A stretch of 64,000 nt of DNA from Azorinus chamasolen (GCA_963576725.1 OY755240.1:63762412-63826411), one strand, 5' to 3'. Shown: positions 53,270 to 63,904, counted from the first letter of the stretch. Translations and numbers: made by a program. The notes: generated from the letters alone by a model not told the origin.

Positions 53270-56200
53270 TTAAAGCATGATGATATATGACAAATGCGGA
53301 TTGCCAAGGTTGTCCGCTGTAGCTATCGAGTTCGTCAGCCAAGAACCGTCCTTCACCAAATGTTCCGACCCTTTAATCCCAGGACACTCTCCACACGGCA
53401 AGTTCGTAGGGGTCATCAGTCACTACGTGTCGGTGGTTGGCTCCCAGCTCATTTCCTCCCTCTTCATCCACAACCAGCTAGACGCCAATTCTGCTGTAAG
53501 GCTTTGTCTTCCTACAACACGTTTCCTCTCGCCTACAGTGATCCCCAGGGAGCTAAGCATTCGTCCTACTGTCCCTTTTTCTACAGGGTAGAGCCAAGTA
53601 CGCAATCCCCGTGCTCTACATTGCTCCCCTAGCTCTGCATACTTTGCTTTGTTCTGTTCGTATGCCTGTCCACATCGAGATTCCAAATGGACTGTAACTC
53701 AATCATGACTAGGAACTTGTCTTTATCGGACCATATTACAATGAATTATGTCAGGTCTATGTGTGGTCAAGACGATGTTTGGGAAAATCAGTTTGTTTTT
53801 AGGTCAACCGACATATCCCATTGGTCTGACTCATCAGGGATAGAGGTTTCAGAATGATTCTGTTTAGGGGTATTCTGCCCTTCCTTAACGAATTGGATAG
53901 CTCGGGATTTTGGTTTCTTTCTCTTCTTGATCCTCTCTTTCTCCAGGATATCTGCAATGTCGCACAGAACACAACCGTGTCACTACTAGTATATGTAACG
54001 TGCCTGAGATAGCGAGGGACTACACGCTGATAGTACATGTTCCATGGATCCTGTCCTGTCACACAACGGGCACTTTGGGTCATCCTTCAGTCCCCATCTA
54101 TGCAAGTTGGTAAGTGACGGTAATAGGTCATAAATCAATCTCACTGCAAGCCTCAGTGGTTCGTAGCGCCAGATGTCTGCACATGTCAGCTTCCTGTCTG
54201 TTGTAGTCCATTTGTCCATGCTCCCTGTGCACCCATGGCCGCTGCTTTTGCCCTTCTATCCTCTTCTTCGCCACGGCGAATTTCATTCTGGATCATGTAC
54301 CTCTTTTCCGTGTTGTCAGCCTTACTCCATCGTTTTGACTTCGTGCTGCCTAGTTCTTGAAGTCCAACAGCAGTGGTGCCAACTATGTCTTTGTGCCGGA
54401 GTCGGCTTTCAGCTTGGGTAGCCGCTTGGCTTGCCGACCATTTTCTTCCAGACCGTGTTTTAATGCCTGCTTTACGGATTGATTCATCCTTCGACTGCTT
54501 CAGTGTGACCACCAGTCTTGATCTAGCAACTTTGACTTCTCCTGTTAGGGAAGGCAATGGGATCTGTAATTGGTTTTGTTCTTCCGTAGAGCCCTATGCT
54601 GGTGAATTTGGGTGGGACACCTAGCCATCATCTTAGGTGTCGGCTGATGGTTATTTCCAAACACTCCACTGCCGTCGTTGCTATCTCGTATAGCATAAGT
54701 GGCCGCATCAATGTTCGGAGTAGCCCATGCTGGAATAGCCATGCCTTGAATTTCCCTGGTAGTCCAATTTTGTGTTTCTTTTTCAACCCTTCCTGAAGTT
54801 GGGATTTGATACGCCGAATGTTGTTTGTATCCTTCAGGCTTGCATCATACAATTTGCCAAGACGCTTGATTGAACTGTCCATGATGGATGGTATGTCTTC
54901 TCCTTGAACCTTGAGGTTGAACCTCTTTGTGGTCTTCCCCTTCTTGATGAATAGACTTTGGGATTATTTTGCTTGAATTTCATTCTAGCCCAGTTTGCTG
55001 CTCTGTCCAACGCCGACAGCACTTATCTTGTCTGTACATGTGTCTGGGTAGTGACAGTCAGGTCGTCCTGTAGCCTCTGTTTGGCTGAGGTACACCCTAG
55101 ATGCCGTCTTTGGTCCTCGGGTTTCTATGTTTGCTTGGCTGATGATGAGATTCACACCCATTACAAACAGGAAGACTGAGATTATGTAACCTGTAACGAT
55201 TCCCTTCTCTAATTTCTGCCATGCTGTCATCTTGATCCCAACAGTAAACTGCAGCTTCATTCTGTTCCACACATCCTGAGAATCTAGGGACATCTCCCTT
55301 CCGAACGGACGTGTCAATCAGCGTGTGCGTAGGCATTTGCGAGGTCTAGCCATACCACTGTAAGATCACCGTTGTTGAACTTTGCTTCTGGGATAGGTTG
55401 GCTTATAGCACTGATGTGTTCCACACATCCTGAGAATCCAGTGACATCTCCCTTCTGAACTGGCCTGAATTTCTTTCATACTGGTTTCTAGGTCACCGGA
55501 TTTCTCTTTATCTAGGAGTAGTTTTGAAAACTTGTTCGGGTTTGAAACAAAAGCTGTCATCTTCTTGGCCTTCTTTCTCCTTTTACATCTTGCTTGCTCT
55601 GCCTTCGTCAGTGTATTTAGTTCTTTCCTCTGTGTATCCTCTCTGTTGGACTAGATGGCTTACATGCCTTTCTTAGGCGTCTCAGCTCTTGTCTGACCTG
55701 CTTCGTTGGCCTTTGTCTCCTGTTCGGAAGAAGAGGAGGTCTTGGAGTTTTCTGTTTCTCAAATCCAAATCTCTCATTGCTGATTGTGTAGACTAGGCTT
55801 GTCATGCAGTTCAGTTTCTGGTCTGCTTGGTCCTGTAACGTTGACTCAAATATGAGATCGAGCTCCATAACTTAAGTCTTTTCAGACTTGCTTGTCTGAC
55901 GTCTTTGGTCATTTGATATTGGACTTCCATCCTTTTTCTGCCTTGGGTCATGCCGCTTGTGTCCTGTGATATGCCTGCCGCTGGCACAGGGTCTCCTTGA
56001 GTTTGTAGTAACTTAGTAACTCGAGGAGCGGGTCGCTCAAGTCGGAGGCCTCACTTGATTGTCCTTTCTCGTAGTTCATCGTGTGGTGGTTGACTGCTCA
56101 GCGGCGAAGACTACTGTCGATTACTGTCAGTTGAATCCAGATTCAGGTCCTCCTGCGTCTCCCAAGTAAAGGGGTTGTTACTCCTGTGCGGTGTCGCTGC

Positions 56201-56560
56201 GTAGTTCCCCGACCCCGATCTTTCCTGATAAATGAATAATCCCTTGAGTTTTTACAGGTTTTCCCGCACTTGCCTCTTACTTCTATTCTTGTTCCGGTCA
56301 AAGTCCTTTGTCCTAGCTGTGTGGTAACCGTTGTATCCGTCTTGTTCAGTCTAACATCTCTCCATCGGAAGACTCTGGGGTTATTCTTCTGTATTTGAGT
56401 CTGTAGCTGTTGTCTGTGGTTGTTCTCTTACGAGAACTGCACTCATGGTTGATAACCCATTATGCCCCGGTCTAGTCTATCCTAGTGTCACCTGTCTCTC
56501 CAAGTGTCGCCGCACGTTCGTGGCTGTCATCCAGCCTTCTTGGAGGTCACCGGTCTTCCG
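53270..56560 (-). mobile_element. Decayed LINE with R2-type CCHC motif and restriction-like endonuclease
   Basis: Minus-strand fragments in order: 55617-55868 and 55366-55560 (N-terminal half); 55000-55317 with an RT active-site relic LQDDLTV near 55080; 54628-55022 (ALDRAANWARMKF, MDSSIKRLGKLYDASLKDT); 54186-54557. Then 53986-54219 with CPLCDRTGSMEHVLSAC, a CX2CX7HX4C motif placed as in R2-type elements, and 53640-53760 with RPDII, SDKDKFLVMIEL (PD-D/E-type endonuclease residues). Finally 53423-53686. Many frameshifts and stops make it dead. The clade within the restriction-like-endonuclease LINEs is unresolved. Confidence 0.8.
53309..53336. repeat. 28-bp direct repeat flanking the decayed LINE
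   Basis: GTTGTCCGCTGTAGCTATCG followed by AGTTCGTC; repeated at 56611-56638 with two mismatches. It could be a long target duplication or a repeated piece of the element. Confidence 0.6.
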
Positions 56561-56796
56561 GGGTACAATATACATGTATGTTGAATATGTATTATTAACA
56601 TATCACCAATGTTGTCCGCTGTAGCTACCGACTTCGTCGTCCTAAATAATTAAGCTACTTCATGAAAAAATGCATCTTTTCTTCGTTTCGGTGGTTGCTT
56701 CAGCGAAGTTTTAATGTACTACATCAATAATTCATATACTTGTCTAAGTTTCAGAAATATTCACAAAATATGTCAGGTTCTGGCAAAATTACGTAC

Positions 56797-56888
56797 GTCA
56801 TCGTCTGTTTTGGGTTCGCCACCAGTCTCAACAAGCTGCAGGGACTTCTGTTCTTGGTCTATCGCGTCTTCTAGATCTACACCTGATG
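56797..56888 (-). CDS. Penultimate coding exon of the 52-57 kb gene
   Basis: Acceptor TATTTTTTCACAG lies before CATCAGG at 56888; donor GTACGT follows GATGAC at 56797. The reading begins with two bases of a split codon and then gives 30 residues, SGVDLEDAIDQEQKSLQLVE and TGGEPKTDDD. It ends in phase 0, matching the acceptor phase of 52339. Acidic, with no recognised domain. Confidence 0.6.
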
Positions 56889-56998
56889 CTGTGAAAAAAT
56901 AGGAACAAACAGATCAAATGATAAGGAATGTGTGAAATGGAGTAAATGTGGACTGAGGATTCGTTTGTACGACAGACCCCCAGCAAAGCTATTGAAAA

Positions 56999-57330
56999 AG
57001 TGTCCTGATAACGGTTGTAAGTGGACACTTTTGTACGCACGTGATTATTGTGGTTAAAACCTATCTACCTAGGATTTGAATTGGGTGAACCAAGGGGAAA
57101 ACATTTTGTACTCATTTGTGAAATATTCATTTTTATTCATTTTTAATCAAAATTAAAAGTCTACAACGTACTGTCGTACAAGTAAGATACATGTACTCAT
57201 CTTACTACCAAAGTGTCTTCTTACAACCGTTATCAGGACAGTTTTTGCTGAAGGTGCCTCGGACACGTCTTCGGTCATGCGAACTAACTGCCCTGATAAC
57301 GATTGTAAGAAGACACTTTGGTAGTAAGAC
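56999..57330. repeat. Three-copy repeat including an inverted pair
   Basis: TGTCCTGATAACGGTTGTAA at 56999, its inverse TTACAACCGTTATCAGGACA at about 57220, and CCCTGATAACGATTGTAAGA at about 57291. The last two, with ACACTTTGGTAGTAAG, form a hairpin of about 130 bp. Confidence 0.75.
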
Positions 57331-57365
57331 TCGTACTGTATCTATTACATAAATATATTAGCAGA

Positions 57366-57534
57366 GCAACAGATAAAGGTTCATACTCAAATACTAAAAT
57401 CGTCTTTTCTCCACCAAACCCTCTTCGAGACGATTCTAAAGAGTGGTCACATCATTGGTTTTGGTGGAGAAATAAAGAAGTTATTCTTGAAAAAAGTTTA
57501 ATTTACGCATCTTATCTGGACCTCTGTTATAAGT
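57366..57534. mobile_element. Family F foldback element
   Basis: GCAACAGATAAAGGTTCATA, CCACCAAACCCTCTTCGAGA, AAAGAGTGGTCACATCAT, GGTTTTGGTGGAGAAATAAA, ACGCATCTTATCTGGACCTC. The left hairpin arm is partly deleted. Confidence 0.7.
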
Positions 57535-57549
57535 ATACATATACATGTA

Positions 57550-57753
57550 CAGTAAAATCTCGATTATTCGAATTTTCTTTATAAACGAATTTATACCCTT
57601 TTAGGCAGGTGGCTGCTTAATGCATGATGAAAGTCATGCAGAAAGCTCCTAGAGGAGCTTTCTGCATGACTTTCACCATGCATTAAGCTGCCGCCTGTCT
57701 TAAAGATCGATAATAATACGTATTTTAGTGTTCGAATAATCGAAGTTTTACTG
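57550..57753. mobile_element. Family C foldback MITE, complete
   Basis: CAGTAAAATCTCGATTATTC and inverse GAATAATCGAAGTTTTACTG with TA on both sides. Hairpin GAAAGTCATGCAGAAAGCTC around CTAGAG. Confidence 0.88.
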
Positions 57754-57759
57754 TACTAA

Positions 57760-58420
57760 TGTTATCTGACGTCACATCTGGACCCAATCTGTTTGCAAAT
57801 GATACTCGGGTCACGCTTAGCAACATAAGGGTAACCCAGCGAAAATTAGAAAATCAGTGTTTTGAAAACCAGTGTAGATATGGACTAGCGCTTACCTCTG
57901 GCCAGGGTCTGTTTGGCGCGTATTAGCATATATGTACGGTGTTTTATTGTCCAATTTAACAAACAGTGTAGATCCTGGCCAGGTTCCACATCTATCTATA
58001 ACAAGTGGTGGCTACCCTGGGTATAGTTCGGGTTTGACCTGGACCCTAACCTATTTAATTTGTATAAATCAAAATTCGTAAAATTTCTATTTTTGTCATC
58101 GGCATTGCACGTGTATATCCTCAGTACTTGACCCGGTAAGTAACTGTGCATGGACACAGTTTACATATGCACGGGTTAGATCGCTCTCCCGTAATTTCAG
58201 CGAGAATACTTCACGATATAGCGGCGGAGTTTTATTTATACAGCGTCATATCTCTCATTATGTATTCTGCATATGGGTTATGGTCCAGGTCAAATTTTCC
58301 GAGCTATAAAACGACTTATATCTGGAAAACACTGGCATTTTATAGTCTATCCAATGCATCTCAAAACGTATATTCTGTCTCTGGATTTGTGTGATTTGGA
58401 TGATTTTATGAATGGTGCAG
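57760..58420. other. No gene; small inverted repeat
   Basis: GGTTTGACCTGGACCCTAAC at 58029 and GGGTTATGGTCCAGGTCAAA at 58275 are inverted, bounding about 245 bp that may be a decayed TIR element. No coding support. Confidence 0.4.
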
Positions 58421-58580
58421 AACAGTTTTGATCCAGATGAGACGCCGGGGAACTTGGTGTCTAAACAGGACCTGAGCTGTTTGATTCTGGCATTATGTTC
58501 TTTTTTTTTTTAATAAGGAAGACTTTTTTAAGTAGACGACATATTTTACAGACGATAATGCTTGAAAGCGAAAGGTGTTA
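58420..58580. mobile_element. Family E fragment
   Basis: GTTTTGATCCAGATGAGACG, CCGGGGAACTTGG, TGTCTAAACAGGACC, then ACAGACGATAATGCTTGAAAG ending in GAAAGGTGTTAA. Confidence 0.55.
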
Positions 58581-58589
58581 ACAACAAAC

Positions 58590-58801
58590 ACGTCATGGAA
58601 TCGCCTTTTAGCGCTTCTGCAAACAGTGTAGTCCCAGACCACACAGCTCCTGTAGGAGATGTCTGATAAAGGTCTTCTCTGTTTACTTCTCTGAAATGGC
58701 AAATCAAATCTCTCATTCGTCGGCCATTATAAGAATTTACTTAATGAATATGCATGATGTAATGAATTATTTTATAAATATTAATGACGTAAATTAGTTA
58801 A
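58590..58801. mobile_element. Family A element
   Basis: GCAAACAGTGTAGTCCCAGA, tip CTCCTGTAGGAG, TGTCTGATAAAGGTCTTCTC, then AATGAATATGCATGATGTAA and ACGTAAATTAGTTAA. Confidence 0.65.
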
Positions 58802-58999
58802 CGGGGAATCGTTCTGGAAACAGCAATATCCGTTACTGGGTTACCGAAATTCAATTTATTAGACATGTTTGCATTGTCTCATACGTTTTGTTTCATATGC
58901 ATTTGTCATAAACAGGACATAGTTCTACTCATCTCAAGTCTAGCTTCTCGAGAATCATTTCCCTAAATATTGAAAATACAGTAACGCCTCGCTAATCCG

Positions 59000-59630
59000 A
59001 ACGTTTAGTCATGTGAGAACTTTTAGGTTGGGCATGTGAGAACGTTTAGGCATGTGAGAACTTTTAGTCACGTGAGAACTTTAGGCATGTGAGAACTTTA
59101 GGCATGTGAGAACTTGTAGGCATGTGAGAACGTTTAGGTATTTGAGAACGTTTAGGCATTTGAGAATTTTTAGTCATGTGAGAACTTTTAGGCGTGTGAG
59201 AACGTTTAGGTATGTGAGAACTTTTAGGCATATGAGAACGTTTAGGCATGTGGGAGTTTTTAGGCATGTGAGAACGTTTAGGTTAGGCATGAGAGAACTT
59301 TTGTCATTTGAGAACTTTTAGGCATGTGAGAACTTTTAAGTCATGTGAGAGTTTTAGGCATGTGAGAACTTTAGGCATGTGAGGACTTTTAGGCATGTGA
59401 GAACTTTAATCATGCGATAACTTTTAGTCATGTGAGAACGTTTAGACATGTGAGAACATTTTAGGCATGTGAGAACGTTTAGCCATTTGAGAACTTTTAT
59501 GCATGTGAGAACAGTGTAGGCATGTGAGAACCTTTAGGCATGTGAGAACCTTTTAGGCATGTGAGCATTTTTAAGGCATGTGAGAACTTTTAAGGCATGT
59601 GAGAACTTTTAGACAGTTGAGAACGTTTTA
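59000..59630. repeat. Minisatellite, about 17-21 bp unit, over thirty copies
   Basis: Units AGGCATGTGAGAACTTTT with variants TCATGTG, CGTTTAGG, TATTTG. Period varies between 15 and 23 bp through T-run and TTAGG changes. Both strands are open in places (repeated Arg-Thr-Phe-Arg-His or Met-Pro-Lys-Ser-Ser-His), which is a repeat artefact. Confidence 0.92.
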
Positions 59631-59721
59631 GACGTGTGGCTGCTTAATACATGACGAAAGGTCGGACACTCCCAGGGGAGCTTTCTGAACGATTTCCGTC
59701 CTGCATTAAGCTGTCACTTGC
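59631..59721. mobile_element. Family C core fragment
   Basis: GTGTGGCTGCTTAATACATG with inverse GTCCTGCATTAAGCTGTCAC around a decayed CTCCCAGGGGAG tip. Confidence 0.65.
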
Positions 59722-59722
59722 C

Positions 59723-59954
59723 TTAACCCTTTCCTCCATAAATACGCATTTCTACATCTCTGTAATAGTCACTTCTTGAAACCATTGTGATAAAAAGAGC
59801 ATTTGCTCCTATAGGAGCAAATGCTCTGTTTATCACAATGGTTTCAAACTATAAAATTCTAAACAAAATGTCCTTTTCTCTAGTTAATGCTTCTTTTCGG
59901 TTGATTTATTCAAAGTGGTTGGATCTAAAAATAGCCTATGGGGTAATGGGTTAA
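59723..59954. mobile_element. Family B foldback element, complete
   Basis: TTAACCCTTTCCTCCATAAA to GGGGTAATGGGTTAA; perfect central palindrome CATTTGCTCCTATAGGAGCA inside GTGATAAA../..TTTATCAC arms. Confidence 0.88.
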
Positions 59955-60272
59955 AGATCGATAATGATGGCTATTTGTGTGTCCGGATAATCAAGGTCTA
60001 ACTGTGTGACAATTTATTGCAATACGGGTTTTGTTATATTGTTTCAGCTCTACTCCGTTTAAATTCCATAAATCCTGAATGTCCAGCAGCCGCGAACTAC
60101 GATCTTCGATACAATACAACGAAGCAATGACGTGAAGTGATTTTGGCAGTGAATTTTACTTGTAATTGACAAATTAGTTTGAATTCTGAGTTACTCTGCG
60201 TCTGACGTAGATCACAACCGCGTGCAGTTGCCATCCCGAAGTCATCCAATGAATGGCAAATGTAAATCTTAC

Positions 60273-60400
60273 CCTTTTCACTAGCGGAAGACAAGACTTT
60301 TCTCCTCGTGTTAGCGTGTTGGTTTCCCATGAGAATGTATAACAGGTAGCATCAGAGAAGGAGCCATCAGGTGGGCTGGCGAAGACGGGATTACTAAGTT
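60273..60400 (-). CDS. Possible internal exon, unrecognised
   Basis: Acceptor TTTTCTTTTCCAG before 60400 and donor GGGTAAGA after 60273 bound 128 nt. The only frame open throughout begins with a split codon and reads LSNPVFASPPDGSFSDATCY, TFSWETNTLTRGEKSCLPLV, KR. It ends in phase 0, which does not fit the exon at 56797-56888 (which needs one base). So either an intervening exon is missed or it belongs to another transcript. Confidence 0.3.
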
Positions 60401-60439
60401 CTGGAAAAGAAAATGCTACGAGAGTGCTACAGATATCTA

Positions 60440-60640
60440 GAAACACATGTAACAGCTTAATACAGATATAAAGTAATGCTGAAAGCTCCTACAGGAGATT
60501 TCAGCATGACTTTAGACCTGTATTAAGCTGTAAACTCGAAATAGTGTTCAGATTAGACAGCGGATAACTCGAACCTCTGTTATCTCGAACTGATTTGTAT
60601 AGTCCCTTGAAGTTCGAGGTATAGATGTTCAACTGTACTT
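60440..60640. mobile_element. Family C-like foldback
   Basis: ACAGCTTAATACAGATATAA with inverse GACCTGTATTAAGCTGTAA around GAAAGCTCCTACAGGAGATTTC. The right side continues to GAAGTTCGAGGTATAG and CAACTGTAC. Confidence 0.65.
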
Positions 60641-60654
60641 TCATAATAGTATAG

Positions 60655-61018
60655 TGAACAATGGATGATTCGTATCAATGCAGAAACTATAGAATAGTAT
60701 CTACATGTATATAATTTTACAAGCAAACATAGCAACCCCTAATAAGACAGTCCCAATAGAAGCCGTCTGATCTAGGTCTACTCTGTTTGCAAAGGCGTTA
60801 GAAAGCGTATCTTTGAGGTAAAGGGTGTGGTAAATTATTGTGGTCAGTTCCTGGATACTTTTTAAGCAATTTTCCCATGAATATTTATGTAAAATGTATT
60901 ATTGTATGAATATTCATGGGCATACATTAACGTGAAATGTTTTGGCTGAGACAGAAACTTCTCTGGGTCTTCTCTGTTTGCAATGGTGCCAACACTGGAT
61001 TATATGAGGCAAATGGTT
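60655..61018. mobile_element. Two adjoining family A fragments
   Basis: 60720-60830 has AATAAGACAGTCCCAATAGA, CCGTCTGATCTAGGTCTACT and GAGGTAAAGGGT. 60870-61018 has ATGAATATTTATG/CATGAATATTCATG arms and CTGGGTCTTCTCTGTTTGC with no hairpin tip. Confidence 0.55.
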
Positions 61019-61246
61019 AATCAGCACCTGTGCACTGAATACTGAAAACAGTTGACGTACTGAGACAAGGTAGGCTTAGTGATTTTCTTTTTTCCCCATT
61101 CAATATGTAGATAAAGCAGAGAGAAACTAAATATAGAAATGTTGCACCTCGTATTTACATCAAATATCTACGTTTTAATTCAAATGCAGAATATTGAAAG
61201 TGACAAACACTTTGTAAACATTGTATGATTTGCCGAATGTTTCTTT

Positions 61247-61507
61247 TACCCCTTTCCTTGTTTAGTATTCGGTAAAGAAATACATGTAATGACATCATGA
61301 ATATTTATTAGCTATTTTTTTTATATTGGCATATTTTTTATGTACTCGTGAAATATTGTCATTAGCAGAATCTGTAGAGTTATATATATTTTATTTCATA
61401 AGCAAACAGAGCAGACCCTGATCAGACGGCTCCTCTAGGAGCCATCTGATATGGGTCTACTCTGTTTGCAAATGTGTGAACATGTGGTTATACGAAGGAA
61501 ATGTTAG
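61247..61507. mobile_element. Family A foldback element, complete
   Basis: TTACCCCTTTCCTTGTT to CGAAGGAAATGTTAG; hairpin CAGACGGCTCCTCTAGGAGC. Confidence 0.8.
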
Positions 61508-61718
61508 ATCAGTCTGCCCTATGATCCTAGGAGAAATCAAACACGTATACACTGAATACTGAAAGAAGTTGGAGTTCCGAGCCAATGCCTGGCTATTTTT
61601 TTGTTCTCAATCTCGATCCAAGCTGTTTGCAAATGTGGGTTAGTCGAGCGTATCATGGTAAGTGTTAATATTCATAAAAATCATTATTTCTTGCATGAAA
61701 ATCCATGAAGTAAATTGT

Positions 61719-61962
61719 TAACCATTTCCTTCATCTAAACGCGTTTTTACGCATTTGCAAACAGAGTAGATCCAGATCAGACGGCTCCAGCCGTCTGATC
61801 AGGGTCTGCTCTGTTTGCTTATGACATTATACAGATCTGATTCTACAGATTCTATCTGAGCCAAAATGTCCTGTGTTCATATATCAACCATTGTAAAAAA
61901 TAATCTATTTAATATTCATGATGTTGTTAGTTATTTCTGAATATGCAACAGGGAAAGGGTTA
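61719..61962. mobile_element. Family A element with tip deleted
   Basis: TTAACCATTTCCTTCATCTA to GGGAAAGGGTTAA. The hairpin reads CAGACGGCTCCAGCCGTCTG, so one half of the core palindrome is gone. Confidence 0.8.
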
Positions 61963-62089
61963 ATTACCGAACACAGTTCTCGAACAAGCAGGTGAAATAA
62001 ATATCTAATCGGTATCAAATGATGCAAGGTGTTACTAACTCTATGGGCACTTTACGGAAGAAACAGTGTTTGCATGATCTCTCGCTGAT

Positions 62090-62250
62090 GTATCTATACA
62101 GCAGAACCTGTCCATTCATTTATGAAGATGTGTTGCTTAGTGCATGTCAAAAGCAATGCAGGACGCTCCTATAGAAGCTTTCTGCATTACTCTTAACCTG
62201 CATTAAACTACCGTCTGCCTATAATTAGACATACGTTTGATGGTCGCTTA
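62090..62250. mobile_element. Family C-like foldback, decayed
   Basis: ACAGCAGAACCTGTCCATTC, TTAGTGCATGTCAAAAGCAA, GACGCTCCTATAGAAGC, TAACCTGCATTAAACTACCG. Confidence 0.6.
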
Positions 62251-62502
62251 ACCCTTTCCATATTCTATATTTATTCCAAACCTCAATACCTACTGAATAA
62301 CCCTGTACAAAATAGTTATAATGAAATATGGAAGGTGGAACATTGTAGCTATTTTAGAAAGTTAAGAAACATATCTATCAAATTCCATTAGCAAACAGAA
62401 CAGACCCTGATCAGACGGCTCCTATAGGTATAGGAGCCGTCTGATCTGGGTATACTCTGTTTGCAAATGTGTAAAAAGGCGTTTATATGAGGGAAAGGGT
62501 TA
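62249..62502. mobile_element. Family A foldback element, complete
   Basis: TTAACCCTTTCCATATTC to GAGGGAAAGGGTTAA. The tip is duplicated: CTCCTATAGGTATAGGAG. Confidence 0.8.
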
Positions 62503-63090
62503 AGACAAGTTCTGCTATATTTCTGTTTCCGAAATTCCATAAGAGGTGGCAAACAGTTCGTCAGTGAAAAGCATTCTGAAAAGTATATTTATGTACTTTT
62601 TTCATGCATTTGGCTTTAATGTTGAAAATGAATCTTCATGCATAGTAAGACAGAGGTTATAGAGGGTGGCGGTCAAGCTTTTAAGTTTACCTCTGGAAAT
62701 AAACTTGGATAAATGCGAAATGCAACAAACCTGTTAGAGAGGTAGATACATTGCTACATCGTGCAACCGACGTCGCCAGAGCGTTGCTAAGCGTCAAATT
62801 GTAGGCTACGTCACCGATGTAACGTCAATGATATTTTGACTGATGTAAATTTAAGCCGTGTTCATAGATTTTTTTCTAACCATGTCCACCTATTTATTTA
62901 TGTTGATTCTCATGACAAGTTTCAGCGCTCCCCCTCTCAAAATAGTAATAATAAAAAACAAATAAAAATGTAACACAAATCTACGTGTACAGATAGTCTA
63001 GATAATTAGATCATATGTTTTATAATCTATAAAGAAGATCTAGATCTAGAATCTAGGCCTACTACATTCTAGATCTAAACATTGATCTAA
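62503..63090. other. Spacer, no supported gene
   Basis: AT-rich. 63000-63085 is full of CTAGATC/GATCTAG words that make weak palindromes. No coding frame supported. Confidence 0.35.
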
Positions 63091-63092
63091 AC

Positions 63093-63254
63093 CTATTTAA
63101 CCAACTGGGGTTCTATACTTGGGTTGAAGACCGCTGTGTAAGCATGCTTGTACTGGTCTGTTTTGGCGACTTGACGAATTATATATTGTTCTTTGGGTGT
63201 GAGCTCTTTGCGTAATGTAGTCTTCTTCTTCTTCTTCCTGGTAATGGCCACCAT
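63093..63254 (-). CDS. Small basic protein ORF, 53 codons, unrecognised
   Basis: ATG at 63252-63254, TAG at 63093-63095. The sequence starts MVAITRKKKKKTTLRKELTP and continues KEQYIIRQVAKTDQYKHAYT, AVFNPSIEPQLVK. A lysine run comes from a GAA/GAAG-rich tract. Composition of the second half looks like a genuine soluble protein, but I do not recognise it. It may be a short gene, a terminal exon or chance; no clear acceptor was found, and the base at -3 is not a purine. Confidence 0.3.
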   Translation of the reverse strand: MVAITRKKKKKTTLRKELTPKEQYIIRQVAKTDQYKHAYTAVFNPSIEPQLVK

Positions 63255-63359
63255 CAACTATTTGATTATTTTGCCATTGAATGCGATACGTCACAAAATT
63301 CAGACAAATTTGTATTTATAATATTGATTTAAAACTATATACACTCGTTTGCATCTACA

Positions 63360-63600
63360 TGATTGCAGCTACACTAGTCTTGAATTCGGCTAGTGTTTCA
63401 GATTGTGCTATATCTGGGGGCAGAGAGTTCCAGTCCTTGATAGTGCGTGGGGAAAAAGGAGAACTTCCGGTAGTCTGCACTGAACTTCCCGGATTTATTT
63501 TTCCACTCAACATTGAGATCACTTTTGAATGCATTTATTGATTCACAGTCGACACATGAGTTTGGCAGTAAATTCCAGCTGTTGACTACACGCTTAGTTC
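63360..63600 (-). mobile_element. LINE C-terminal fragments
   Basis: Minus strand near 63470-63365 reads SPRTIKDWNSLPPDIAQSET, LAEFKTSVAAIM, then a stop, the typical tail of LINE reverse transcriptases. Just upstream (63600-63480) a similar tail, KRVVNSWNLLPNSCVDCESI, NAFKSDLNVEW, runs into it. Two related tails side by side suggest nested or internally duplicated remnants. Confidence 0.55.
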
Positions 63601-63904
63601 TACAATATAAAACTTCTGTATTTCAAAATATAACATAATTATCGTTCTTCATCACATTTTTATTCTTTTATAGATTCTATCTGGGTTTTTTTTTCTATTT
63701 TTTATTACATAAATACTTAAACTGCTCTGATCTAATATTTCGACCACTAAGGGCCTTTGTCAAAGATTATCATGTCAAAATACACGTCACATTTTTGTTA
63801 CATGCATTCAGCCATAAAATCAAAGAGTTTAAGTATTTATGTATTATATTAATTCCCTATTTTGGAATATTTACTTCATTGTGTATTTTTTATAATTTTT
63901 TTAA

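Noticed and set aside
59064..59321. Repeat proteins with Met-Pro-Lys-Ser-Ser-His or Arg-Thr-Phe-Arg-His units
   Set aside because: Both are translations of the minisatellite on opposite strands and have no start or stop conservation.
59000..59630. CRISPR-like array
   Set aside because: The units are contiguous with no unique spacers, period is irregular, and the DNA is eukaryotic.
60273..60400. Joining this candidate exon directly to 56797-56888
   Set aside because: Phases do not match (phase 0 end against an exon needing one base), and the joined frame meets a TAG.
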